Source: an uncultured Collinsella sp. (GTDB lineage Bacteria > Actinomycetota > Coriobacteriia > Coriobacteriales > Coriobacteriaceae). Taken from it: DNA of 24,733 bases. Both the position numbers and the translations under genes were made by a program. Location of the stretch: contig URPK01000017.1 of the NCBI GenBank assembly GCA_900549715.1, forward strand, positions 1-24,733, written 5' to 3'. Position 1 is the stretch's first letter, and the number at the start of each line of letters is the position of its first letter. The notes below the pieces were generated by a model. The model did not search any database, was not told the origin of the DNA, and saw nothing but the letters and a program-made list of their open reading frames with translations. Shown here in pieces: positions 14,201 through 21,085 of the stretch.

Positions 14201-15484
14201 TTAGCCCAAGACACCCGACAGGATCTCGATCAGACTGTCCACGTCGGCTTCCTCGCAGACGAGCGGCGGCAGGAAACGCAGCGTATGGGCACCCGTAGCG
14301 TTAATCATGGCACCGGCGGCCAGCGCGCGGGCAACAACATCATGCGCGTCGCCCGCGGCATCATCCAGATCACAGCCGAGCATCAAGCCACGGCCACGCA
14401 CCTCTACCACATGCGGAAGCTTAGCCAGCGCCTGCTCCATATAGGCGCCCACCTTGACGGCATGCTCAGCGTAGTCGCCGCGCACGAGCGCGGAGAGCGT
14501 CGCGGCACATGCCGCGACAGCCAGGCAGCTACCGCCGAAGGTCGAGCCATGATCGCCGGGTTTAAAGACGTCGGCGATTTCCTTCTTTGCCACGACGGCA
14601 CCCATGGGCACGCCATCAGCAATGCCCTTGGCGAGGCTCATGATGTCGGGCTCCACGCCATAGGTCTGGAACGCAAACGGCTTACCCGTGCGGAAGATAC
14701 CGCACTGGACCTCGTCGGCGATAAGCACGGCGCCCACTTCGTGTGCCAGGTCGCGCGCTGCCGCCATAAACTCCTCGGTCATGGGATGCACGCCACTCTC
14801 ACCCTGGATCGGCTCGAGCATCACGGCACAAATCTCGCTCCCCAGCTGCTTAAAGATCGCACGCAGCTCGTCCACATCGTTGGGCGTGCAGGCCACAAAG
14901 CCACCCGGCAGCGGGCGGAAGCTGTCCTGCAGCCAATCCTGCATGGTGGCGGCAATGGTCTCGAGCGTACGGCCGTGGAAGCCGCCGCGCATGCACACGA
15001 TGGTGTTGCCGCCATTACCGGCACGCTTGGCGTACAGACGTGCGAGCTTCATGGAGCCCTCGTTGGCCTCGGCACCGGAATTGGCAAAGAACGTCTCCCA
15101 CACCTGCTCGCCCGCAGCCGGAGCACCAAGAGCAGCTGCCGTGGTCTCATCGCCGGCGACAATGGCATCGGCAAGCACGCGCGCACCATCTACGTCGTCG
15201 TTAGCAAGCTTGGACAGCAGCGCCGCGACCTGTCCGCGCTGCTCGATGTAGAAGTAATTGGAGACATGCATGAGCTTTTTGGTCTGTGCCTCGAGCGCCG
15301 AGAGCACAGCCGGGTCGCCATGACCTAGGCTGCACACGCCGATGCCGGCAAGAAAGTCGAGGTACTCACGGCCATCGTCGCCGGTGAGCTTCATGCCGTG
15401 ACCCTCGACAAACTCGACCGGAAAGCGGCCAAAGGTATGCATAACGTAATGGGATTCAAGCGATTGCTGAGCTGCAAGTGACAT
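14201..15484 (-). CDS. argD: Acetylornithine aminotransferase
   Basis: PLP-dependent class III aminotransferase converting N-acetylglutamate semialdehyde to N-acetylornithine. The 427-residue product shows DFLAGIGVCSLGHGDPAV, FFANSGAEANEGSMKLAR, GGFHGRTL, MLEPIQGESGVHP, ADEVQCGIFRTG (PLP-pyridine Asp at about 257) and the Schiff-base lysine in SLAKGIADGVPMGA (Lys286). Compared with typical ArgD of about 390-400 residues there is an Ala-rich insertion of roughly 30 residues around 97-127, before the FFANSGAEA motif. An AAAGG ribosome-binding site precedes ATG. Last gene of argC-J-B-D, 68 nt after argB. Confidence 0.95.
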   Translation of the reverse strand: MSLAAQQSLESHYVMHTFGRFPVEFVEGHGMKLTGDDGREYLDFLAGIGVCSLGHGDPAVLSALEAQTKKLMHVSNYFYIEQRGQVAALLSKLANDDVDGARVLADAIVAGDETTAAALGAPAAGEQVWETFFANSGAEANEGSMKLARLYAKRAGNGGNTIVCMRGGFHGRTLETIAATMQDWLQDSFRPLPGGFVACTPNDVDELRAIFKQLGSEICAVMLEPIQGESGVHPMTEEFMAAARDLAHEVGAVLIADEVQCGIFRTGKPFAFQTYGVEPDIMSLAKGIADGVPMGAVVAKKEIADVFKPGDHGSTFGGSCLAVAACAATLSALVRGDYAEHAVKVGAYMEQALAKLPHVVEVRGRGLMLGCDLDDAAGDAHDVVARALAAGAMINATGAHTLRFLPPLVCEEADVDSLIEILSGVLG

Positions 15485-15552
15485 GGGATGCCTTTCGTTG
15501 AGCGCCGGACGGCGCGGGGCTATGGGTGAGGAATGGGGCGGCTGCAGGTCAG

Positions 15553-16533
15553 CTAGACCGTCTGAAGCTTCTCGACCTCGTCGAGGTTCTCGGTCAGACG
15601 CGCAGCAAACGTCGAAAGCGGATGCGGATGCGTATCGAACTCGTAAGCCGTCTCGGTGGAATGGATCACGGTGCCGACGCCGGCATCGGTCAGCAGCTCC
15701 AGGAGCAGCGAATGCGGCGTCGTGCCGTTGATGATGTGGGCTCGGAACACGCCAGCGGTAAGCGCGTCGACAGCCGCACGAAGCTTGGGGATCATGCCCT
15801 TATCGACCTCGCCGCCGTAGAGCATTTCGTTAACCTCGCCGAGCGTTAGGTTGGAGATAAGTGAGTCCTTGTCACTAAAGTCCTTGTACAGGCCATCGAC
15901 ATCGGTCAAAAAGATCGCCTTATGCGCGTGGAGCGCTGCCGCAACGGCACCGGCGGCGGTATCGGCGTTGATGTTGAAGAAGCCACCGTCCTCCCCCGCC
16001 GCGACGGTAGCGATGACGGGGATGTACTCACTATCGAGTAAGCGCTCGATATAGTCGGTGTTGACGTGCGTCACTTTGCCCACGCGACCGAGCTCGGGGT
16101 CTAGCGGCTCGGCGATAAGCGTGCCGGCATCGCTGCCCGACACGCCCACGGCCAGGTTGCCGTGCTGGTTAATGGCAGCAACCAACTCCTGGTTGACCTT
16201 TCCGCCCAGCACCTCGCGCACGATATCCATGGTATCCGGTGTGGTCACGCGCTGACCGTTCTTAAACTCGACAGGGATGTCATAGTGGCTCAGCGCCTCG
16301 TTGATGGCCTTGCCGCCGCCATGCACGATGACGGGGCGCATGCCGATAATCTTGAGCAGGACGATGTCGCTCATCACGTCGCGGCGCAGTTGCTCGTCGA
16401 CCATGGCGGCACCGCCGTACTTGATAACGACTGTCTTGCCGGTCAGGTTTTTAATCCACGGCAGCGCCTCAAACAGCAGCTGCGCGGTTGCTTCGTTGGA
16501 TTCGCTCGAACGACAATCGCGTGCGAATTTCAT
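15553..16533 (-). CDS. argB: Acetylglutamate kinase
   Basis: Phosphorylates N-acetylglutamate, the second step of the acetylated ornithine route. The 326-residue product contains VIKYGGAAM (ATP-site Lys), IIGMRPVIVHGGGKAIN, the substrate-binding block around NGQRVTTPDTMDIV, the GVSGSDAGTL region, ININADTAAGAVAAALHAHKAIFLTDVDGLY and GGEVDKGMIPKL. Family length is about 290-300; the extra residues are at the N-terminus (about 25 before LLFEALPWI) and the C-terminus. Start at 16533 (MKFARD) with GAGG upstream; an upstream in-frame start would add 20 poorly conserved residues. Hexameric arginine-inhibited forms carry an N-terminal helix, so feedback inhibition by arginine is possible. Confidence 0.95.
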   Translation of the reverse strand: MKFARDCRSSESNEATAQLLFEALPWIKNLTGKTVVIKYGGAAMVDEQLRRDVMSDIVLLKIIGMRPVIVHGGGKAINEALSHYDIPVEFKNGQRVTTPDTMDIVREVLGGKVNQELVAAINQHGNLAVGVSGSDAGTLIAEPLDPELGRVGKVTHVNTDYIERLLDSEYIPVIATVAAGEDGGFFNINADTAAGAVAAALHAHKAIFLTDVDGLYKDFSDKDSLISNLTLGEVNEMLYGGEVDKGMIPKLRAAVDALTAGVFRAHIINGTTPHSLLLELLTDAGVGTVIHSTETAYEFDTHPHPLSTFAARLTENLDEVEKLQTV

Positions 16534-16614
16534 AATCTGCCTCGTCTTTCGTATCGTTATCGCGCCGTGCTCCGCTGTCCGCAATCGCGGCAAGATGCGC
16601 AGCGTGCCTGGAAT

Positions 16615-17883
16615 CTAGGAACGGTAATCGCCGTTGATGGAGATGTACTCATGCGTGAGGTCGCAGGTCCACACGGTCGTTGCCGCGTCGCCTGCGCCCA
16701 GGTCGGCCGAGATCACGATCTCGGGCGCCTCAAAACGTCGTAGAGCCTCGTCCTCGTCAAAGGGAACAGTCAGACCGTCGCGACAGACAGGCATGCCCAT
16801 CATGTCGATGGAAACGTCTTCCTGATTAAACTTCACGCCGCACTTGCCAAGCGCCATAGCAACGCGGCCCCAGTTGCAGTCGTGGCCGGCGATGCAGGTC
16901 TTAACGAGCGGCGAGTTGGCAACGGCACGGGCGGCGATATCGGCCTCCTCGTCGTTCACGGCGCCGGTAACGTTGACCGTAACGAGCTTGGATGCGCCCT
17001 CACCATCGGCGGCGATATTGCGCGCCAGGCTCTCGCACACCTCGTGCACGGCAAATGCCAACTCGTCAAAGGCATCGGAGCCCTCGACGATAGGCTCGGC
17101 ATCTGCGGCAGCGGCGCCGGAGGCAAGCATGATGCAGGTGTCGTTGGTCGAGGTGTCGGAATCGACCGTTACCTTGTTAAAGGTCTGCTTGACGGTCGAG
17201 AGCAGCAGGGCATGAAGTGCCGCAGGCTCGACGGGGGCATCGGTGGTGATAACTGCGATCATGGTGGCCATGTTGGGCATGATCATACCCGAGCCCTTGC
17301 ACATTCCGCCTACCGTACAGACATTGCCCGCATGACCCGCAGCCTCACTGACGTAGGATACGGCGTACTCCTTGGAGTGCGTGTCGGTCGTCATGATGGC
17401 GCGAGCGGCATCGGCGCCACCGTGGGCGGAGAGCGCCTCGTAGGCAGCAGGAATGGCGGTCTCAAACGTGTCGATCGACAGAATCTGGCCAATCACACCC
17501 GTGGAGGCAACCAGAATCTGCTGGGGCTCGCAGCCGATGACCTGCGAGGCGATGTTGCAGGTCTCGCGCGCGCAGGCAAGACCGGTCTCACCCGTGGCGG
17601 CGTTGGCATTGCCAGAGTTGACCGAAACGCCGGCAATGACTCCGTAGCCCTTGTCGGCGCCGCCCAAGTTGGCACGGCTCACCTGCACGGGCGCTGCACA
17701 AAAGCGGTTAGTCGTAAACACACCGGCCCCGGGACAGGGCCTGTCGGGCACGACGAGCGCGTAATCCAGGCGCTCGGGATTCTTGCGGAATCCGGCATGG
17801 ATGCCCGCCGCCTTAAAGCCGGCCGCCGCCGTTACGCCGCCCTCTACGGCACGAATCTTGATATCGAACTGCTCAGCATTCAT
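16615..17883 (-). CDS. argJ: Bifunctional ornithine acetyltransferase / N-acetylglutamate synthase
   Basis: Transfers the acetyl group from N-acetylornithine to glutamate, recycling acetyl in the cyclic ornithine pathway; bifunctional members also use acetyl-CoA. The 422-residue product includes GVTAAAGFKAAGIHAG, SVNSGNANAATG, STGVIG and the self-cleavage motif KGSGMIMPNMATMIAVI, with Ala206-Thr207 as the autoprocessing bond and Thr207 as the nucleophile. Later come TVDSDTSTNDTC and CGHD-like AGHDCNWGRVAMALGK, with ISINGDYRS at the C-terminus. Length is normal. AAGGAGT lies 11 nt before ATG. No argA or argE is seen nearby, as expected when ArgJ closes the cycle. Downstream argB follows after 81 nt. 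Confidence 0.96.
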   Translation of the reverse strand: MNAEQFDIKIRAVEGGVTAAAGFKAAGIHAGFRKNPERLDYALVVPDRPCPGAGVFTTNRFCAAPVQVSRANLGGADKGYGVIAGVSVNSGNANAATGETGLACARETCNIASQVIGCEPQQILVASTGVIGQILSIDTFETAIPAAYEALSAHGGADAARAIMTTDTHSKEYAVSYVSEAAGHAGNVCTVGGMCKGSGMIMPNMATMIAVITTDAPVEPAALHALLLSTVKQTFNKVTVDSDTSTNDTCIMLASGAAAADAEPIVEGSDAFDELAFAVHEVCESLARNIAADGEGASKLVTVNVTGAVNDEEADIAARAVANSPLVKTCIAGHDCNWGRVAMALGKCGVKFNQEDVSIDMMGMPVCRDGLTVPFDEDEALRRFEAPEIVISADLGAGDAATTVWTCDLTHEYISINGDYRS

Positions 17884-17909
17884 CGTCTTTACGACTCCTT
17901 ATGTCAAAC

Positions 17910-17988
17910 AAAAAATGGGCATCGGTTGGTGCGCCATGCCGGCCACAATCGTGAGACCAGCTTAAGAGTGGCGCCCCACTCGATGCCC
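17910..17988 (-). terminator. Terminator-like nested hairpin between argC and argJ
   Basis: On the minus strand GGGCATCG (17981-17988) pairs with CGATGCCC (17917-17924), an inner 6-bp stem GGCGCC-type (17969-17974 with 17931-17936) nests inside, and the outer arm is followed at once by ATTTTTTG. The outer loop is large (about 56 nt). It might act as an attenuator or a partial terminator inside the arg operon. Confidence 0.4.
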
Positions 17989-18017
17989 GACTACCAAATC
18001 GTCAACAATCGAATGTG

Positions 18018-19088
18018 CTACACCGGGCACGCCACTGTGGGCAAGCCTCGTCGCTCGTCAAAACCAAAGACGATGTTGGCGCACTGGACCGCCTGGCCTG
18101 CTGCACCCTTGCACAGATTGTCGATGGCGCCCGTAGCCACCAGAACGCCCGCGCGCTTGTTGAGCGCGAGGCCGATCTGGGCGGCGTTGGTGCCGACGAC
18201 CGAAGCCGTCTTGGGCTGCTGGTCGGCATCGAGTACGCGCACGAAGGTGCGACCGGCGTAGAACTGCTTGTAATGGTCGACAACGTCTTCAAGGATCAAG
18301 GTATCGATAGCCTGCGGCGTAAGCGGCATCGTCACCGTAGAGAGCAGACCGCGCTTGAGCGGTGCCAGGTGCGGGGTAAAGACGACACGATCGGTTAGGC
18401 CCAAGATCTGCTCGATTTCGGGCGTGTGACGATGCTTGCCCACGCCGTATGCCTCCAAATTCTCGTCGGCGCTGCAAAAATGCGTACGAGCGTTGCAGGA
18501 CTTGCCGGCACCCGTCACACCGCTGATGGCATCAACGATCACGGGGCCGCTCTGGGCAACCCAGCCAGCGCGCTCGGCGGGCGCGGCGGCAAGGCTCGTT
18601 GCGGTGGGATAGCAACCGGCGCAGGCGACCAGCACGGGTTTGCCGTCGGCATGGTCGGATGCGGCGGTCTCCAAGTCCCGGCAGAACAGCTCGGGCAGAC
18701 CGAAGGCACGTGTCTTGAGCAGCTCGGGGCTCGTATGCTCGGCGGCATACCACGTCTCAAAGACGGACGCGTCGTTCAGGCGGTAGTCGGCCGAAAGATC
18801 GAAACAGGAAACGCCCGCGGCAAGCAGCGCGGGCACCTGTGCCATGGCAGCCGTGTGCGGCACGGCCAAGAAGACGGCGTCGCAGGATTTAAGCTCAGGC
18901 GCGTCATGCGTCGTGAAGACCAGATCGCTCACGCCAGCAAAGCTCGGATACACCGCAGACAGCGGCTGGCCGGCATCGGCGTTGGACGTAATGGCAACAA
19001 GTTCAAACTCGGGATGACCGAGCACGAGGCGAATGAGCTCGGCTCCGGCATATCCAGCCGCGCCGACGATTCCAACCTTCAAAGACAT
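18018..19088 (-). CDS. argC: N-acetyl-gamma-glutamyl-phosphate reductase
   Basis: NADPH-dependent reduction of N-acetylglutamyl phosphate to the semialdehyde. The 356-residue product starts with a Rossmann motif (VGIVGAAGYAGAELIRL), continues with FLAVPHTAAM and DLSADYRL, has the catalytic cysteine in ACAGCYPTATS (Cys159), VDAISGVTGAG, the conserved KHRHTPEIEQ histidine region, FTPHLAPLKRGLL, and a C-terminal DNLCKGAAGQAVQCANIVFG. Full family length. AAGGAG lies 7 nt before the start. First gene of the cluster, with a tandem ArgR-type operator about 85-125 nt upstream. Confidence 0.97.
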   Translation of the reverse strand: MSLKVGIVGAAGYAGAELIRLVLGHPEFELVAITSNADAGQPLSAVYPSFAGVSDLVFTTHDAPELKSCDAVFLAVPHTAAMAQVPALLAAGVSCFDLSADYRLNDASVFETWYAAEHTSPELLKTRAFGLPELFCRDLETAASDHADGKPVLVACAGCYPTATSLAAAPAERAGWVAQSGPVIVDAISGVTGAGKSCNARTHFCSADENLEAYGVGKHRHTPEIEQILGLTDRVVFTPHLAPLKRGLLSTVTMPLTPQAIDTLILEDVVDHYKQFYAGRTFVRVLDADQQPKTASVVGTNAAQIGLALNKRAGVLVATGAIDNLCKGAAGQAVQCANIVFGFDERRGLPTVACPV

Positions 19089-19172
19089 ATCAGACTCCTT
19101 GTCTGCGATTTATGCACCGATGCGCATTTCGCAGCGGTCGTTATGAAGTGGGTTGAAACTTTAGCACCAAAA

Positions 19173-19211
19173 GATGCATTAATACGTAAATGGCTTGCAT
19201 ATTCATGCATT
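19173..19211 (-). promoter_or_regulatory. Tandem ARG boxes (ArgR operator) upstream of argC
   Basis: Two ARG-box-like 18-mers lie at 19173-19190 and 19194-19211. The second has the core TGCATATTCATGCA, which fits the TGnATwwwwATnCA consensus at nearly all defined positions. The first core, TGCATTAATACGTA, is a half-degenerate match. The centres are 21 bp apart, the spacing at which ArgR hexamers bind paired boxes on one DNA face. No argR is in the window. A promoter could not be placed confidently. Confidence 0.65.
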
Positions 19212-19254
19212 GAAACATTCCCGACACATTCGCTTGAAGGAATTGACAAATGGA

Positions 19255-19308
19255 GCGGGCCCCGTATTGACCGGCGCTCCTAACGGCGCCGGGCAATACG
19301 GGGCCCGC
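19255..19308 (-). terminator. Long GC-rich hairpin closing the riboflavin-uptake gene run
   Basis: A perfect 15-bp outer stem (GCGGGCCCCGTATTG at 19255-19269 with 19294-19308) and a 7-bp inner stem (CCGGCGC/GCGCCGG) make a very stable hairpin. It lies 37 nt past the stop of the last split-barrel gene and upstream of the argC operator. No strong U-tract follows, only CCATTTGTC. It probably acts as a transcription boundary. Confidence 0.55.
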
Positions 19309-19345
19309 CCATGCGAAAACCAAGTTGTTAGGATGAGCCAGCTGG

Positions 19346-19756
19346 CTAGAGCTCGACCGGCACCCATTCGTCGTGATTGCAGATAAAAGCCTCGGGATCC
19401 TCGACGCTAAAGAAGACGAGCGTGGGGTCGTTAGGCCCCTCATAGTGCTCGCCCAGGCGCTCTAGATGCTTCCACCCAGCTTCGCGCATTTCGCCTAAAG
19501 CCCGGTCATCCAAGCCGGCACGCCCGCGCAAGATGAGCCAGCCATGGCCCGGCCACCAACTCGTGGCCTCAAAGCGCTGGTTTTGCAGCAGCTCTTGCCA
19601 CACATCTTTGGTGCGCGCTGTTACAAACCACAGCTTGCCGTCCTGGATCTGCGCAAACGAAAACGGACGCACATGAGGCTGTCCGTCAACGCTCGTCGCC
19701 AAATACCATGCCGGCACCGACGTCAGATACTCCAACACCGTATTCAATCCGTCCAT
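19346..19756 (-). CDS. Pyridoxamine 5'-phosphate oxidase-like (FMN-binding split barrel) protein, copy 1
   Basis: A small 136-residue cytosolic protein of the PNPOx-like split-barrel superfamily. The N-terminal pattern SVPAWYLATSVDGQPHVRPFSFAQIQDGKLWFVTARTKDVWQEL is the usual first half of the FMN-binding barrel; the Arg-Pro-Phe and Thr-rich strand contact FMN in relatives. The remainder (FEATSWWPGHGWLILRGRAGL, FFSVEDPEAFIC) completes the barrel. The exact reaction is unknown; relatives include flavin reductases, heme-related and F420-linked proteins. It is a paralogue of the next gene upstream (19808-20254), and both lie shortly after ecfT. GGAGG lies 4 nt before ATG. Confidence 0.8.
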   Translation of the reverse strand: MDGLNTVLEYLTSVPAWYLATSVDGQPHVRPFSFAQIQDGKLWFVTARTKDVWQELLQNQRFEATSWWPGHGWLILRGRAGLDDRALGEMREAGWKHLERLGEHYEGPNDPTLVFFSVEDPEAFICNHDEWVPVEL

Positions 19757-19807
19757 GTGTCCTCCTGGCGCTAGCTAATTCGAAACGGGTAGTTAATTTG
19801 AGACGCG

Positions 19808-20254
19808 CTAGAGCTCCAGGCGCTCCTCGCTGCCGTCGATATCACAGAAGCGCGCGGCAATGTTGCGGACCGAAAAGAAAGCAAGGCGGCCGTCGTTGGC
19901 ACTCTCGTGTTCCTCGCCGATGCCCACCATGTGCTTAAAACCCGCTTGACGCACCTTGTCGCTCGCAACTGCGTCGTCCTCAAGTGCGGCTTCGCCGGTC
20001 AACACGATCCAACATTCCCCCGGCTTCCAGCCCGAGAGCTCAAACTTGGGATTCGCACTCAGTTCCGCCCACACATCCTTGTCGCGCGATGTGCAAAACC
20101 ACAGCTTACCGTCATCGACCATGGCAAACGAAAACGGCCTCACGCGAGGCTGATGCCCGTCGCTCGCATCGGTCGTGGCCAGATACCACGCCGGAATGCG
20201 CCTGAGATACGAACAGGCGCGCTCAAGCTGAGCCGTGCGGTCGTTGTCGGTCAT
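19808..20254 (-). CDS. Pyridoxamine 5'-phosphate oxidase-like (FMN-binding split barrel) protein, copy 2
   Basis: A 148-residue paralogue of the neighbouring gene. Shared features in the same order are IPAWYLATTDA, RVRPFSFAMVDDGKLWFCTSRDKDVWAEL, NPKFELSGWKPGECWIVLTGEA, the helix VRQAGFKHM, and FFSVRNIAARF. The two therefore probably arose by tandem duplication, have diverged considerably, and may form homo- or heterodimers as split-barrel proteins do. AAAGGGG precedes the start. It follows ecfT by only 30 nt and precedes copy 1 by 51 nt, so it probably lies in the riboflavin-uptake operon. The substrate is unknown. Confidence 0.8.
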   Translation of the reverse strand: MTDNDRTAQLERACSYLRRIPAWYLATTDASDGHQPRVRPFSFAMVDDGKLWFCTSRDKDVWAELSANPKFELSGWKPGECWIVLTGEAALEDDAVASDKVRQAGFKHMVGIGEEHESANDGRLAFFSVRNIAARFCDIDGSEERLEL

Positions 20255-20284
20255 AGGGGCCCCTTTCTTGCGCTCGAATCGCGC

Positions 20285-21085
20285 CTAAACAAGTTGAAGG
20301 TTGACGACGATGACACACGCAAGCAGCAGCGCCGTCACCACCGCAGCCAGCGCATCCCCACGGCGAAATACAAGCGCATGCAGGCGCGTGCGGCCCTGCT
20401 CGCCGTGATAGCAGCGTGCATCCATGGCGGCAGACAACGTCTCGGCATGACGGAACACGCCCGTGAACAGTGGAATCGCCACACTGCCGAGCATACGCAC
20501 GCCGCCGAGCGGGCCACCCGTTACGCGTGCACCGCGGCTTGCCTGCGCGTCCGCCGTCTGCTTCATCTCGGTGGCGAACTGCGGCATAAAGCGCAACGCG
20601 ATGCCCATGATCATGCCGAGCTCGTGCGCAGGAAGTCCCACACGCGCAAACGGTGCGAGCAGGCGCTCGAAGCCCGCGGTGAGATCGAGCGTCGGTGTGG
20701 TGAGCGTAATAGCGCTCATACCGGCCATCATCAAGGTCAGACGGCAGGTCATAAAAGCGGCGGAATGCAGCGAGCCCTCGCTTATCCGCAGAAAGCCGAG
20801 CCGCCACAGGATGCGCCCACCCTGATCGGTAAACAAGTTGAGCACCGCGACCACGACGACGATTGCCAGCAGCGGCGCCATCGACGACAGAACGCGACGA
20901 ACCGGCACCCGAGACACGGTATAGATCAGAACAACGAAGATTGCGACCGGGACCAGTCCGCGGAAGCTGCCAACCGTGAGCGTCGTGATCAGAAACACAA
21001 AGCCCAAGAGCAACTTAGTTCGCGGGTCCAGGCGGTGGATTGCACTATCGCCGGGATAGTAGCTGCCAAACGAAAACGCCTCCAT
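20285..21085 (-). CDS. ecfT: ECF transporter transmembrane subunit EcfT
   Basis: The scaffold membrane subunit of an energy-coupling-factor vitamin transporter. The 266-residue product starts with the conserved pattern FGSYYPGDSAIHRLDPRTKLLL and has several hydrophobic helices (about 25-80, 105-130 and a final one at about 245-264). The long cytoplasmic region carries the two coupling helices ending in Ala-Ser-Arg-Gly (ADAQASRGA) and Ala-Arg (AMDARCYHG) motifs that dock into the two ATPases. The start codon overlaps the EcfA stop by one base (TAATG), which implies translational coupling. Context with a RibU-like S component and an FMN riboswitch indicates riboflavin uptake. Confidence 0.94.
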   Translation of the reverse strand: MEAFSFGSYYPGDSAIHRLDPRTKLLLGFVFLITTLTVGSFRGLVPVAIFVVLIYTVSRVPVRRVLSSMAPLLAIVVVVAVLNLFTDQGGRILWRLGFLRISEGSLHSAAFMTCRLTLMMAGMSAITLTTPTLDLTAGFERLLAPFARVGLPAHELGMIMGIALRFMPQFATEMKQTADAQASRGARVTGGPLGGVRMLGSVAIPLFTGVFRHAETLSAAMDARCYHGEQGRTRLHALVFRRGDALAAVVTALLLACVIVVNLQLV

